Positions 1-10,678 of a DNA stretch of 64,000 bases are shown here, in pieces. The stretch's first letter is position 1. Every line of letters begins with the position of its first letter. Position numbers and translations under genes: made by a program. The stretch is from Anaerolineales bacterium (GTDB lineage: Bacteria > Chloroflexota > Anaerolineae > 4572-78 > J111): NCBI GenBank assembly GCA_020634855.1, contig JACKAU010000006.1, positions 248,001 through 312,000 on the forward strand. Reading direction: 5' to 3'. Below the pieces are notes generated by a model, which was not told the origin of the DNA, ran no database searches, and saw only the letters and a program-made list of their open reading frames with translations.

Positions 1-3000
1 GCCGCTGTGCTGCGTTTCGCTGAAATAGGCGGTGTTGACGACGGTATCGCTGATAAAGCTGGTGATGGTGGCCGGGATGGTGTAGCTAACCGCCTGGCCG
101 GGGGCCAGCAGGCTGACCGTTTCGGTTAAGTCATCGCCAGCGACGTTGACCGGCAGCACATCGGTGATGAGGATGTTGGTGGCGGTGAAGTTGCCGCCGT
201 TGGACAGCACCAGGGTATAGGTGATGACGTCGTTTGGTTCCAGCACCGTGGTCGGGGTGACCAATTTGGTCAAGGTCAGGTATGGCCCCACGACGGTGAT
301 GACCGTGGGTTCGGGGTCGGTTACCGGCTCGTTGAGGCCGTTGAGCATGGTGGTGGTCAGCGTGTAGACGCCGCCGCCGGGCGGGGTCCAGGCAAAGTCC
401 CACAGCGACTCGCCGGTGGCGGTGGTCCAGGTGGTGGTGTAGATGGTGGTCTCGTTGGCCCAGACCACCAACGATTGCAGGCCGCTATCGCTGCGGGAAA
501 CGCCGGTGATCGAGATGGGCGTGATGCCGGTCAGCACGGTGGTGGTGGTCGGCGTGAGAATGGTGTTAACCTCACTCAACTCCGTGGCCGAGACCGCCAG
601 CGTGGTGCAGTTGTTGACCAAATCACAAGCCGTCATCAAGGCCGAGTCGCCGCCGGTATACGTTTCCTCAGCGGAGGCGTAGGCTTTGGTGCGCGTCTGC
701 GGCGATACGAAATCGACATACCAGTTGGCATCTTGCAGTTCGGGGGTTAAATCGCCGGCGATAGGGCAGCCCCAACCCTCGTCGGTCATGTTGAGGTCTT
801 CGGCGCGGCAGTTGGCCCGGTAGTAGTTGCTGATGATGTGGGTGTAGGTCAGGGTCGGTCGCGGCCCGGCCAGGTCGATCATCCCGATCCAGCGGGCGGG
901 CAGGGTGTTGGTGTTGCCCAGGCTGTCGCTGGCCCGCAGGTCGATGTTGTAGGGGCCTTCGATGCTGTCCGGCAGGCTGTATTGCCAGGTGGTGAAGTTG
1001 CTGCCGCTGGCGTCCAGGGTCACATCGCGCCAGACGCCATCGTCCAGCGCCTGAACTTCGTCTTCGGTCAGGCCCCGCTCAAAGATAGTCACCTCATCCA
1101 GGTAGCCGACGTAATCGCGCTGGTGGTTGGCCACCAGCGAGTCGGCGCCCAACCAGAGCGGTTCATCAAACTGGCCCAGCAGCGGGTTGACGGTGTCGGT
1201 CACGTCATCGGCGACATCCAGCACGCCGTCCACGTACAGCGCTTTGGTCTGGCCGTCGTAGGTGGCGACCACGTGGTGCCACTGGCCGTCGGCCAGGTTG
1301 GCGCTGCCCAATAGGGTATGGTTGGCCCCCACCGGGTTGCTGCCTTTCGGGTGGAAGGTGTAAAAGTTGATCCGGCCGGTTTGCAGATATTGCTTCAACG
1401 CATAAGCGCCCTCTTTATCAACAATGGTGGCGTACTGCGGGCCAAAATCGCTGCGAGAGCCGTCCGATTTAATCCAGACGGAAATGCTGACTTCGTTGTA
1501 GAAATCAAAGAACTCCTCGTTGGAGACTTCAAGGTGGCTGGCCCCATCAAAATAGACGGCCTGATCCACCGCCCCGGCGACGCCGTTGGTGGTACATTCG
1601 GTGCAGGTGACGGTATAGGAGTAGATCGAATATTTATTAAAATCGGTGGCGCCGGCTTCGTCGTCCAGCGGCAGGTACATCATAAAACCGTCGGGGTCGA
1701 TATCGGGCCAGGGGCTGCCGTTAAAGTGGCGCAGCCGAATTTGGGCCGAGTCGATGCCGGTATCGAGCGGGTTGGCGATGATGTAAATCTCATCGGCGCT
1801 GAAGGCCCGGTCGTAAATCGCCAGTTCATCAATTCGGCCGCTAAAGTGATCGCCCTCGTTTTTGTTAGCCCCGATCACCATTTGGCCGTCGGCGGCTTCA
1901 ATCGTGCGGGTAGCGCTGACCGCCAGCGTGCCGTCCAGGTACAGCCGCAGCAGGCTGCCGTCGTAAGTGGCGGCGGCGTGATGCCAGCCGCCCGCGCCGA
2001 CCGCCGTCGGATCGGTCAGCGACGCGCCGCCCAACTCGCTGGTCAACCGGCCATTATCAACGGCCAGCCAGGTGCGGCCAGTACCGTCACCGTCGCGCTC
2101 GCTTAAAATGGTGCGGGTGCCGGCGGCGCTATCCAGGTTAAACCAGGCCATCGCCGTGAAGCTGGTGGCGGCGGGGTCGAGAATATTGACCGTGGTCAGC
2201 ACGTCGCCGCCGTCAAAATCGGCGGCGAGACCCAGCCGGCCGCTCTGCCCGGCCGCCGGACATTCCGAGCCGGAGCAGGTGGCGTTGGCCTGCCGCAGCG
2301 AGCCGTCGACAAAGGGCGGCGCTGACTCTTCAAAGTGCAGGTGCAGCCGCCGGCTGTTGCCGGAGAAGGGTACATCCATCACCGTGCCGGAGACAATCGG
2401 CATAGCCGAAGAGATAACCACGGTGCCCGCCACCACATCGGCGGTGGGGCCGAGAGCGTCCAGGGCAATGGCGCCGATAGTACCGCTCATCACGTTGCCG
2501 GCGGCATCTTCGGCCTGGGCCTGCACCTCGTATTGGCCGTAAGGCGGCGAGACAAAGGGATAATCTACCTGCCAGGTCCCGCTGCCGGTGGCGTCGGCGG
2601 CTTCCGTCCCTTGCACCGACACGCCCTGCCAGTCTCGGATGTCGATGGTCAGGCTGTTGCTGACCACGCCGCTGGCCGGGCTGCCGCCATCGCTAAAGGT
2701 ACCGGTTAGAGCCAGGGTGTTAGCGCCGCCGGTGATAGGCTCGCTGGTGGTCAGCGTCGCGCCGAGCAGCCCGGCGTCGATTTCGACGGTGGGCGGGGTG
2801 TTGTCAACCGTAACCAGAGCCGAGGCGCTGGCGCTGTTGCCCACGCTGTCGGTAGCCGCAAACTGGATGGTGTATTGGCCGGTTACCGTCGGGCTAAAGT
2901 AGTACAGCCAGTCGCCGTCGCCGCTGCCGCTGGCCGACTCGGTGTAGGCGCTGCCGCCGCCCGCCGGCGGCGTGATGGTCACGTTAACGCTGGCAATACG

Positions 3001-6000
3001 CGACAGGTATGAGTCGTCATCAACCACGGTGGCGGCCAGCATCGTCGGTTCCAGCTTGAGGGCGGTGAAGTTGCCCAGGGTGATGGCCGGCGGAGCGGCA
3101 TCGATGATCACCGGCACTTGCTGCACAGTATCGTACCAAGCCGATTGGTAATCGTAGATGTCCTGAACCTCCAGGCTTGACAGCCGGCCGCCGTAAACGG
3201 CCACTTCGTCGAGGCTGCCCTCAAAGCCCTGGCCGATGGTGATGGGCTGGCTGTTGTGACAGAGGCCGGTGTAGGAGGGCGTATATTGGGTATCGAGGGC
3301 GCCGTTGATGTAGAGCGCCATTTCGTTGCGGTCGTTGTCGTAGGTGGCGATGACGCTGTTCCACTGGTTTTCCAGCAGCTCGCCCTGGCTGTCGAAATAT
3401 TTCCAGCCGGCGCTGTAGTTGTAGCAGCTATTTTGAATGAAGAAGCGGAGGGTCATCGAGTTCGGCTCGATGCGCAGGGCGTAGTTACGGTTGTAGCCGC
3501 TGCTGTTATCTTTGCGAATCAGCCATTGGTTGCTGCTTTTGGTTTTGGTGGGCTTGACCCACATGCTCAGGCTGAAATCGGTGACTTGCAGTTCGTCGAC
3601 GGCGGCGACGGTGAGGGTATCGTTGCCGTCAAAAACGGGAGCCTCGCGCATCCAGCCGTCGGCTCCGGCCTGGGGACAGCCGCTGCCGGAGCAGGTGGCC
3701 GGGTTGTTGGCGGGGGCCTCATCGCTAAAGGAGGTGGTGTTCAAATCTTCATCCAGGTGCAGGCTGAGCAGCGGCGAGGAATTCATATCGGCCTGAATCT
3801 CGTCCTCACTCAGGGCGCTTCTAACCACCACCAGATTATCGAGCCAGCCGGTGTAGATCAATCCCAGCGGCATGATGCTGCCAAATGACAGCACGCCGGC
3901 ATCGCCTTGATCCTGGGCTACCTGCACGCCATCAATAAAGATCGTGCGGGTTGAGTTGGCCGCATTGCTGCTGTTATACGCCCACCGCCAGGCGACGTGG
4001 TGCCAGTCGTTAGTATCCAGCGGGGTGGCGACCTTTAACGCTTTATTGGTGGCAATTGATCCCAGGAACAGGTAACCGCCCTTGGCCACCCCAATTTGCG
4101 TCCCAAGCAAGGCATAGTAGTTACCGCTCTGGTTGTAGTCGCCGCCTTTAAGCCAGGCCATAACCGTGTAACTGTTGGTAGACAGCCCCAGCGTATCGCT
4201 GCTGGCCGGAACAAAGATGGAAGAGCCGTCGAAATAGACCGCCTGGCCCGATAGGCCGGGCCGCCCGCTGTCGGGGCAGGATGTACCGCTGCATGTGCCG
4301 TCCAGCCGGTTGCCGGAGGCATCATCAAAGGTGGTCGCCCCCGGCGGGTCATCAAACTTAAACTCCAGCACGCGGTTGCCTTTGCTGTACAGATCTTCGA
4401 TTTCGGCCACCGACAGATCGGCATCAAAGATTTGCAGCTTGTTCATCCCCCCGATAAAGGCAAAGGACTCAGGCGTACTATAACCGTAGTAAAAATAGTT
4501 GGAGTCAGAATAAAAAGCCGGGGGGGTCCAACTTAGCCCGTACTGTGAACTCAGATCGGTTTGATCCATCGCGCCGATGGTGATGCGCTCGTTGAGGCCG
4601 GTGGTCATACAACTGGTGGTTATGGCCGAACCCCCGCTTTGGCCGTTGACATACAGGGTCAAAACATTGGTGTCGTCGTTGTAGGTGACCATGAGCTGAT
4701 TCCACTCATTTTGATCGAGGTTGAGGCTGCCATTGATGGTGGTATCGCTGCCCGCGCCGCTGCTGCAACTACTATTTTGCAGGCTGAAGAAGGGCGTCAT
4801 CGAGTTGGCTTTGATACCCAGCGTAAAATCGCCGTATTTGTTGAGGATGTTTTGGGGGTGATTTTTCTGGGTGGTCGGTTTAACCCAGACCTCGAAAGAG
4901 AAGCTGTCCAGCTTGAAATCATCGTGCGCTTCAATACGGGCTACCGGGGTGTAGTAGTCGGGCGAGTCATCGTGTACCCCCGTAAACTCAAGGTAAGCGC
5001 CATTGGCCACCGGGCAATCAACCGAGTAGCTGCCGCCCCAATCCTTTTCACACACGGCGTCGTGGTTGTAGCTGGAACTGTCGTTAAAGCTGTATGAACC
5101 GTAACAGTTTAAGACGCTGGTGCAGACACTGGTCGGCTGGCTCTCGTTGAACTGATACTGGGCCACCAAATGGGCCGAGTCGTCCACGGCGTCGGGATCT
5201 TCAAGCACGGCCCCGGCCCGGATGGTGACGCTGGTTTCGATGGTTTGGGCGACGCTGGGAGCGGTGACTGTGCCGTTGAGCGTTGTTTCCTGCAACCGGG
5301 TCAGCACAAAGGTTTCCACCACCTGGGTGGTATCAACCGGAAACTCCGCTTCCAGCAGGCCGCGGGCGGTGCGGCTGTTGAGATCGTTTTTGACGGTGGC
5401 CGTGTAGGCCACAGTATCGCCCACCGCCACCAGAGACGGCGCGGCGCTGACATTGAGGCTAAGCACGTTTAACTCTTGCGGCACGGTGGGGTTGTAGCCG
5501 TACACAAACTCCAGCCGATCGGTGACGTTGTCGCTGTCGGTATCGGCATCGAGCGGGCTGGCCGAGACGCGGGTTTTGAGCGGGTTGTCGCTGCTGTCAA
5601 AGTCGTAGGTAAAGAGCCAGCCGCCGGTCCAGGTCGAGTCATCATCGAGGTAGGGGTTAAGGCTTTGGGTATGGAAAAATTCGTCGCCGTCGATCATGCC
5701 GTCGTTGTCGGTGTCGGCCAGATAGGGGTCGGCGCCGTAGAAGGCTTCCCAGTAATCGGTCAGGCCGTCGCCGTCGCCGTCGCCGCCGACATAGGCGGCA
5801 TCGAAGCCGTTGTCCAGTTCCCACAGGTCGGTCAGGCCGTCGCCATCGGTGTCGGTCAGGGTGTCATCGGGGTCGTTGCTGCGGGGCACGCCGTCGCCGT
5901 CGGCATCGGTTAGGGCCGGAAATTGGCGATCCCAGGCCAGCCGGTAGCCGCCGTCGCTGGCCGCGGCCAGGCTGCGGAAACCATCGAGGCTGGCCGGTAA

Positions 6001-9000
6001 GATATCGAAGGCCATATCTTCACCGATAAAGGTGTGGACCGAATCGCGAATCGGTTCGTTGCTGCAACTAAAGGCAAAGATAAAGCCGCCACAGGTTAAA
6101 CCGAGCACATTGTACGACTCGGTCAGGTACAGGTCGGTGGTGTGATTAATGCCGGCCCCGCTAAACAACCCCGAACCGCTAACATCGAATGTCATCGTAT
6201 CGTTGTGGTCTGACCAGCGGCTCTTGTCGCCCCATTCTAAACCGGAATGGTGATCGGTTTTGCTGCTTTGCAGGGCGTAGGCAAAGGTTGAACGCCGCAT
6301 ACGGTCCTTCAGTTCGGAGGTGCTGAACGAAGTGAGAATGAGCAGGTTTTCGCCCACGGTCGGCTCGTTGAGGGTGATGGTGTTGGTGATGGTAGCGTTG
6401 ATAGACAGTTGGTTGCCAACCAAATAGCCGTCGTTGTTGGTTTTTTGCACCACCGCCGGCGAGTTAAAGCTCACATCCAGCCGGTCATCCTTGTCGAGAT
6501 CGACCAGGATCAACTGATCGCTGAACAGCAGCGAGAGGGCGCGAATGACCGTGCCGGTGATGCCGTTGCAAAACCAGGTATCAAAGCTCGAACCCGGCTC
6601 AACGCCAACCAGTTGGCAGATGAGGGCCATCAAGCCATCGATAGCGGCCACCAGGCCGGTGATCAGAAAACCCACGCCCGGAATAGCCGTGATCACCGCC
6701 ACAATGGCATACACAACGATACTGACGGCCAATTTTACGGCGGCGGCGTCGTACTCAAGCTGATTGTCGTAGTCGCCCACCAGAAACATAATCAAAGCAA
6801 TAGCCGCGGTCAAGACAAAGCCGGCCACCGCCCACACCTTGGCGCTGTTCCACAGTTTAACCAGAATGTTGGCGTTGGCCGATACCAGCGCGACGCCGCT
6901 TTTCAAGGCTTGCATCACTTTCAGCCCCCAAACGGCATTGCCCAAGCCCCAAATATATTTAGCGTTGCTATAAACGGCCCCCCAACCCTTGTCTAAAGAG
7001 TTGACCGTGGAGACGTAGAATTGCTGCGAAAGCGAGGCATAGTCGGTAAATCGGCCGGTATCGACATCGACCGTTTTGTAGTAGTTGCCTAACTGTTGCA
7101 GGGCCAGGCTCAAGCCGCTGCTAATATCGCCCTGCCGGGCCGATCCCAGCGCGGCCAGGATATCGGCTTGCGCTGCGGCAAAGGCGGCCGATAGGGCGGT
7201 GGCCGCGGCGGTGGAGGTATCGCTAGCCGCCGCCAGCGCGGTGACGACGCTCTTGGCGGCGTAATAGGCTTGCATCTCGGCCAGCATGTGCTGCACCAGG
7301 GTGGTGGCAACGTCGCCACTGAGGGTTAGGCCGGTGTTGGTCAACGCGTCGCTGTTAACGTCGGTCCCGTTTAGCTCAACCAGCCCGTTTAGGCCGATGA
7401 TCAGGGCCAGGGCGTACCCCTGCGCCAGGCTGATAGCCCCATCGCGAGCCAGGGCGTAATCGGTGATCGTTTCGCCGTTAGCGGCCAGCAGGGTATCCAG
7501 TTGAGCGTCGGTAAAGACGCTCTCTAAGTCGGTGGCCAGCGCCGTTTGATAATCGTCCAGGCTCATGTCGGCCCACACCCCGGCCCCTTTATATTGGAAG
7601 GGACTGAGGCGCAAGATAGCGCTGGTGGTCTGGTCAACCTGGGTCATATCCACGCTGACGCTGCTGCCGCTGATCGACGCGGCGTCATCGCTGAGTCCGG
7701 CGATGCGGTTGGTTTCCTCGCCGGCGTACAGCAGCGAGGCGGTGTCGCTGATGGCGGCGCTGGCGTGAACGCTGTTGAGAATGCTCATGTTGTCTTCACT
7801 GGCAATGGTCGCCAAATCACGCTGGTCTTCGAGCGTTTTGGTGGTGAAGCTCAGCCCACTCACCCCCCAGGTGGTGGCAAAGGCGGCGATATCATCCACG
7901 CTAAAACGTCCGCCGCCGGGCTTTTGCCGGCCCCGCAGAAAGGTCTCTTGCAGGCCGTCGGCCAGATGCCACAGGTAATCATCGTAGCTGCTGTGACCCA
8001 GACCCGCCGGTTCGGCAATGATGTTTAGTTTGCCGCCGTGATCTTCGTGGACGGTCAGGCCGGTCAGGGTGAACTCATCGTAATAGGTTTGCATAATCTG
8101 GACGCTGCTGGTCCAGTGGCTGTCGTCGGCGCAGTAGGTGTCGTAATCGCTGTCTGAGGGCGCGGTACAGCTATCGATAATGCCTTCCACCATCCAGACC
8201 AGCCGCACCGTTTGGGCGTTGCCCAGCGTGGTTTGGGCGGTTTGGGGCAGGTAGAACATGCGCCCATTCCAGGCCACCGGGGTTTCGCCATGATCATCTT
8301 TGATGACGTTGAGCGGCACCCACAGCAGCAGCGTGTTGTCGTCATCGCTCTCGTTGACCGAGATGCCCCACTCGCTGAGCGCCTCGGTGTCGATCCAGGC
8401 GAGGTCGCTGTAATCGGTGATACTGCCGAGGCTGACCGAGTTGGTGATGGGCAGCCCGGCGGTCGGGTTGCCGGCGTCGTAGGTGATCGCAAACTCCAGC
8501 AGCGGGTTGAGCATCATATCGCCGTCGCCGCTGTCGTAGCCGTCCAAATCGGCAAAGGTGGTGTCGCTGTTTTTGGTCCACTGGCCCTTGGTGTCGTTAT
8601 CGGGCCAGTCGAGCACCTGTTTGGTGTAGAAGAGGTGGTCGGGGTTGGTGGGCCGCACTTCAAAATCGACAAAAATCGGCTCGCCGTTTGAGTTGAGGGT
8701 CAGGTTGAACGCCAGGGGGTTGCCGGTAGCGTTGAACGGTCCGGCCACATCCAACGGCGCACTATCGACCCAATCGGGCACGCCGTCGGCATCATCGTCA
8801 TAATCGAACACATCGGGCGTGGAGTCGCTGTCGCTGTTGAGGCAACTGCTGCCGGTCGGCGAGACGACGGTGTCGCCCTCCACATCGGCCAGACCGGGGC
8901 AGGCCGCGCCATCCAGCACACCATCGCCATTGCTGTCGGGATCGGACGGGTTGAGGTACCACTGGGCGCCGCCATAGGCAAAGCCTTCCACCTCGGCTTT

Positions 9001-9141
9001 ATCGCTGATGCCGTCGTTGTCGGTGTCCACATCTTCGGGGTCGGTGCCCAGTTCGTACAGTTCGATGTCGTCCGCCAGGCCGTCGCTGTCGCAATCGCCG
9101 CCGGTGGTCAGCACGCAGGTGGATTGGAGGGGGGGGATCAT
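1..9141 (-). CDS. Giant LamG/DUF11 surface protein, C-terminal part (3' end outside window)
   Basis: The minus-strand frame is open from the window edge to a TAG just upstream of 9141 and gives at least 3,047 residues. The only ATG near the start is at 9141. It lacks a signal peptide and a clear ribosome binding site and opens directly into an Asp-rich thrombospondin-3-like calcium-binding repeat (DSDGLADD, DTDNDGISD). In order: Asp-rich repeats (about residues 10-135); a long helical region with hydrophobic, membrane-like stretches (about 745-855); a second Asp-rich block (about 1075-1215); a DUF11/CARDB-like domain; three LamG (concanavalin-like) domains (about 1350-2000); Ig-like domains (about 2010-2225); two more LamG domains (about 2270-2700); and a DUF11 domain at the window edge. 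LamG modules are introduced by a repeated CSGxxCPxxG linker. Such modules usually bind glycans or mediate adhesion outside the cell. It is probably the continuation of the gene at 9227-10558, cut by the palindrome at 9182-9245. Confidence 0.85.
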   Translation of the reverse strand, partial: MIPPLQSTCVLTTGGDCDSDGLADDIELYELGTDPEDVDTDNDGISDKAEVEGFAYGGAQWYLNPSDPDSNGDGVLDGAACPGLADVEGDTVVSPTGSSCLNSDSDSTPDVFDYDDDADGVPDWVDSAPLDVAGPFNATGNPLAFNLTLNSNGEPIFVDFEVRPTNPDHLFYTKQVLDWPDNDTKGQWTKNSDTTFADLDGYDSGDGDMMLNPLLEFAITYDAGNPTAGLPITNSVSLGSITDYSDLAWIDTEALSEWGISVNESDDDNTLLLWVPLNVIKDDHGETPVAWNGRMFYLPQTAQTTLGNAQTVRLVWMVEGIIDSCTAPSDSDYDTYCADDSHWTSSVQIMQTYYDEFTLTGLTVHEDHGGKLNIIAEPAGLGHSSYDDYLWHLADGLQETFLRGRQKPGGGRFSVDDIAAFATTWGVSGLSFTTKTLEDQRDLATIASEDNMSILNSVHASAAISDTASLLYAGEETNRIAGLSDDAASISGSSVSVDMTQVDQTTSAILRLSPFQYKGAGVWADMSLDDYQTALATDLESVFTDAQLDTLLAANGETITDYALARDGAISLAQGYALALIIGLNGLVELNGTDVNSDALTNTGLTLSGDVATTLVQHMLAEMQAYYAAKSVVTALAAASDTSTAAATALSAAFAAAQADILAALGSARQGDISSGLSLALQQLGNYYKTVDVDTGRFTDYASLSQQFYVSTVNSLDKGWGAVYSNAKYIWGLGNAVWGLKVMQALKSGVALVSANANILVKLWNSAKVWAVAGFVLTAAIALIMFLVGDYDNQLEYDAAAVKLAVSIVVYAIVAVITAIPGVGFLITGLVAAIDGLMALICQLVGVEPGSSFDTWFCNGITGTVIRALSLLFSDQLILVDLDKDDRLDVSFNSPAVVQKTNNDGYLVGNQLSINATITNTITLNEPTVGENLLILTSFSTSELKDRMRRSTFAYALQSSKTDHHSGLEWGDKSRWSDHNDTMTFDVSGSGLFSGAGINHTTDLYLTESYNVLGLTCGGFIFAFSCSNEPIRDSVHTFIGEDMAFDILPASLDGFRSLAAASDGGYRLAWDRQFPALTDADGDGVPRSNDPDDTLTDTDGDGLTDLWELDNGFDAAYVGGDGDGDGLTDYWEAFYGADPYLADTDNDGMIDGDEFFHTQSLNPYLDDDSTWTGGWLFTYDFDSSDNPLKTRVSASPLDADTDSDNVTDRLEFVYGYNPTVPQELNVLSLNVSAAPSLVAVGDTVAYTATVKNDLNSRTARGLLEAEFPVDTTQVVETFVLTRLQETTLNGTVTAPSVAQTIETSVTIRAGAVLEDPDAVDDSAHLVAQYQFNESQPTSVCTSVLNCYGSYSFNDSSSYNHDAVCEKDWGGSYSVDCPVANGAYLEFTGVHDDSPDYYTPVARIEAHDDFKLDSFSFEVWVKPTTQKNHPQNILNKYGDFTLGIKANSMTPFFSLQNSSCSSGAGSDTTINGSLNLDQNEWNQLMVTYNDDTNVLTLYVNGQSGGSAITTSCMTTGLNERITIGAMDQTDLSSQYGLSWTPPAFYSDSNYFYYGYSTPESFAFIGGMNKLQIFDADLSVAEIEDLYSKGNRVLEFKFDDPPGATTFDDASGNRLDGTCSGTSCPDSGRPGLSGQAVYFDGSSIFVPASSDTLGLSTNSYTVMAWLKGGDYNQSGNYYALLGTQIGVAKGGYLFLGSIATNKALKVATPLDTNDWHHVAWRWAYNSSNAANSTRTIFIDGVQVAQDQGDAGVLSFGSIMPLGLIYTGWLDNLVVVRSALSEDEIQADMNSSPLLSLHLDEDLNTTSFSDEAPANNPATCSGSGCPQAGADGWMREAPVFDGNDTLTVAAVDELQVTDFSLSMWVKPTKTKSSNQWLIRKDNSSGYNRNYALRIEPNSMTLRFFIQNSCYNYSAGWKYFDSQGELLENQWNSVIATYDNDRNEMALYINGALDTQYTPSYTGLCHNSQPITIGQGFEGSLDEVAVYGGRLSSLEVQDIYDYQSAWYDTVQQVPVIIDAAPPAITLGNFTALKLEPTMLAATVVDDDSYLSRIASVNVTITPPAGGGSAYTESASGSGDGDWLYYFSPTVTGQYTIQFAATDSVGNSASASALVTVDNTPPTVEIDAGLLGATLTTSEPITGGANTLALTGTFSDGGSPASGVVSNSLTIDIRDWQGVSVQGTEAADATGSGTWQVDYPFVSPPYGQYEVQAQAEDAAGNVMSGTIGAIALDALGPTADVVAGTVVISSAMPIVSGTVMDVPFSGNSRRLHLHFEESAPPFVDGSLRQANATCSGSECPAAGQSGRLGLAADFDGGDVLTTVNILDPAATSFTAMAWFNLDSAAGTRTILSERDGDGTGRTWLAVDNGRLTSELGGASLTDPTAVGAGGWHHAAATYDGSLLRLYLDGTLAVSATRTIEAADGQMVIGANKNEGDHFSGRIDELAIYDRAFSADEIYIIANPLDTGIDSAQIRLRHFNGSPWPDIDPDGFMMYLPLDDEAGATDFNKYSIYSYTVTCTECTTNGVAGAVDQAVYFDGASHLEVSNEEFFDFYNEVSISVWIKSDGSRSDFGPQYATIVDKEGAYALKQYLQTGRINFYTFHPKGSNPVGANHTLLGSANLADGQWHHVVATYDGQTKALYVDGVLDVADDVTDTVNPLLGQFDEPLWLGADSLVANHQRDYVGYLDEVTIFERGLTEDEVQALDDGVWRDVTLDASGSNFTTWQYSLPDSIEGPYNIDLRASDSLGNTNTLPARWIGMIDLAGPRPTLTYTHIISNYYRANCRAEDLNMTDEGWGCPIAGDLTPELQDANWYVDFVSPQTRTKAYASAEETYTGGDSALMTACDLVNNCTTLAVSATELSEVNTILTPTTTTVLTGITPISITGVSRSDSGLQSLVVWANETTIYTTTWTTATGESLWDFAWTPPGGGVYTLTTTMLNGLNEPVTDPEPTVITVVGPYLTLTKLVTPTTVLEPNDVITYTLVLSNGGNFTATNILITDVLPVNVAGDDLTETVSLLAPGQAVSYTIPATITSFISDTVVNTAYFSETQHSG

Positions 9142-9181
9142 AAAGCGGGATTTGGAAGCGAATGGGTTGGTTTCGACAACA

Positions 9182-9245
9182 TTTGCCCCCCTCTATCCCC
9201 CGCTGGGGGGGAGCTTGACTCCTCCCCTAGCAGGGGGAGGCTGGG
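9182..9245. repeat. REP-like palindrome between two halves of the surface protein gene
   Basis: A C-rich/G-rich imperfect palindrome in which CCCCCGCTGGGGGGGAG on the left faces CTCCCCTAGCAGGGGGAGG on the right. It lies over the last codons of the upstream frame and before the first codons of the downstream frame. Extragenic palindromes of this composition are common dispersed elements in bacteria. The two flanking frames differ by one base, so an insertion of length 1 modulo 3 (64 bp fits) would explain the break. Confidence 0.6.
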
Positions 9246-10558
9246 AGGGTAGATTGGCCGTTGCCCCCAGAGAGCGTATCCAAAGAAGCATCCGAGCCCG
9301 CCAACGGATCAACCAACGGATTAAAATCCCGCCCCGCCATACCGACCCGGCTCACTTCCATCTGCTGCTGTGTCTCAAGCTGCTGCTGCTGCTCGATGGC
9401 GCGAGTCTGCTGACGCTCGGCAAAGGCCAGGGCGTGGTTGGCGTTGAGCAGCGGCGTGGCCAACATTAACACCACCATCACGGTTGATAGCCCGGCGTAA
9501 AATTGGGGCGAGCGGCGGTGGGTGTAGACCATCACCACCAGCGCGGCCAGCAGCAGGCCCAGGCCCAGCAGTAGGCCGCTTTGTTCCACATTCGCCGCCG
9601 TAAACCACTGCGAGTTAGGCAGGAGGGCGTAGGGTGACGGCAGCAGCGAGAGTGGGTCAGTGATGAGCAGCGTGGGATCATCAACCAGGCGCGGAATGGC
9701 CCAGAAAAGCTGATGGTAGACCTCGGCCTTGTCCCAGTGGGAGAAGGTGGTCGTTACTTTGTTCTCCGTCCAGTGGAGCGCGCCGCGCTCGGCGGGGAAG
9801 GTCATACGGATGACCTGCTGCACCGGCAGGCCGTCGTCATCGATCCATATTTCGCCCTGCCCTTTCATATCGACATAGTGACCAATCACGCCTAACGTTA
9901 TGTTGGGGGGCAGTTCGCCCTGCTCGCGCAGGCCGCCTTCAAGCTGCCGCCGCACGTACTCGGCGTACCGCACGCCGTTGATATCGAATCGATAATGTTG
10001 GTAGGTTTTGGACGTGAGCAGGTGGGGCGTATCGATGACGTCATCCAAGGTGGGTTCAGCCATCGTCAGCGACTGCTCATCCGCGTCCATCTCGCGGATA
10101 TTTTCGGCGGCCACCAAAAAGCCGAGGGGGTCGCCGCCGGGAGCAAAAATCTGGCTGGGGTCGCTGATTTCAATCCAGCCGCCTTCGGCGTTCATGCGGC
10201 CGTAGGCTTTGCCGTTCTCAACTTTAACCTCGATGCCGTCCCGGTCAATGCCCGCCGTCCACAGCTTCATCGACATGGCTTTGTTAGGCAAATCGACCGC
10301 GCCCTGGGCCGAGACGTGCGTCACGTGGGCGCTGCGCCCGGCGTTGCGCAGGTCGGCGGTGGGGTGATCGGTTTGGACCACGGTGCTGCTGTAGTGGTAG
10401 CTGCCGATATCGACGGCCAAGCGCCAGGCTCGCTCAAGCTGGTGTGGGGCGGTCAGGGGCATCGCCGCCGCCAGCGAGGGCCACAACAATAGCAGGATCA
10501 ATCCGGTTATGGTCAGAGCCAAATACAGGTTACGGGTCTTGCGTTTCGAGGAATGCAT
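9227..10558 (-). CDS. Exported N-terminal half of the giant surface protein (LolA/LppX-like domain, two C-terminal TM helices)
   Basis: 443 residues starting MHSSKRKTRN. A signal peptide or anchor (about residues 10-32, ITGLILLLLWPSLAAA) is followed by a beta-rich region of about 270 residues, including VKVENGKAYGRMNAEGGW, that resembles the LolA/LppX/outer-membrane-carrier fold. Two transmembrane helices lie at about 330-350 and 362-380, then a Gln-rich coiled segment (RAIEQQQQLETQQQ) and a short tail. The tail ends inside the palindrome at 9182-9245, and the next frame resumes with calcium-binding repeats. I infer this is the N-terminal part of one original secreted giant protein whose C-terminal LamG part is 1-9141. 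If the break is real, this half still makes a membrane-anchored protein and the LamG half loses its export signal. Confidence 0.8.
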   Translation of the reverse strand: MHSSKRKTRNLYLALTITGLILLLLWPSLAAAMPLTAPHQLERAWRLAVDIGSYHYSSTVVQTDHPTADLRNAGRSAHVTHVSAQGAVDLPNKAMSMKLWTAGIDRDGIEVKVENGKAYGRMNAEGGWIEISDPSQIFAPGGDPLGFLVAAENIREMDADEQSLTMAEPTLDDVIDTPHLLTSKTYQHYRFDINGVRYAEYVRRQLEGGLREQGELPPNITLGVIGHYVDMKGQGEIWIDDDGLPVQQVIRMTFPAERGALHWTENKVTTTFSHWDKAEVYHQLFWAIPRLVDDPTLLITDPLSLLPSPYALLPNSQWFTAANVEQSGLLLGLGLLLAALVVMVYTHRRSPQFYAGLSTVMVVLMLATPLLNANHALAFAERQQTRAIEQQQQLETQQQMEVSRVGMAGRDFNPLVDPLAGSDASLDTLSGGNGQSTLPASPC

Positions 10559-10678
10559 GGACGAAATTCCTTTGGGCGTGCGGTGTTCGTGTTAGAAATT
10601 CGATTGAGTTGTTAAGATTGGCCAAGCTATTGTGTCGGCCGGTAGGGACTTTGACCGACTATGTCAGAAGATAGTTCA

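Noticed and set aside
1..9141. Numerous plus-strand open frames opposite the LamG gene
   Set aside because: They are shadows of a GC-rich minus-strand gene; their translations are low-complexity and the minus frame carries clear domains.
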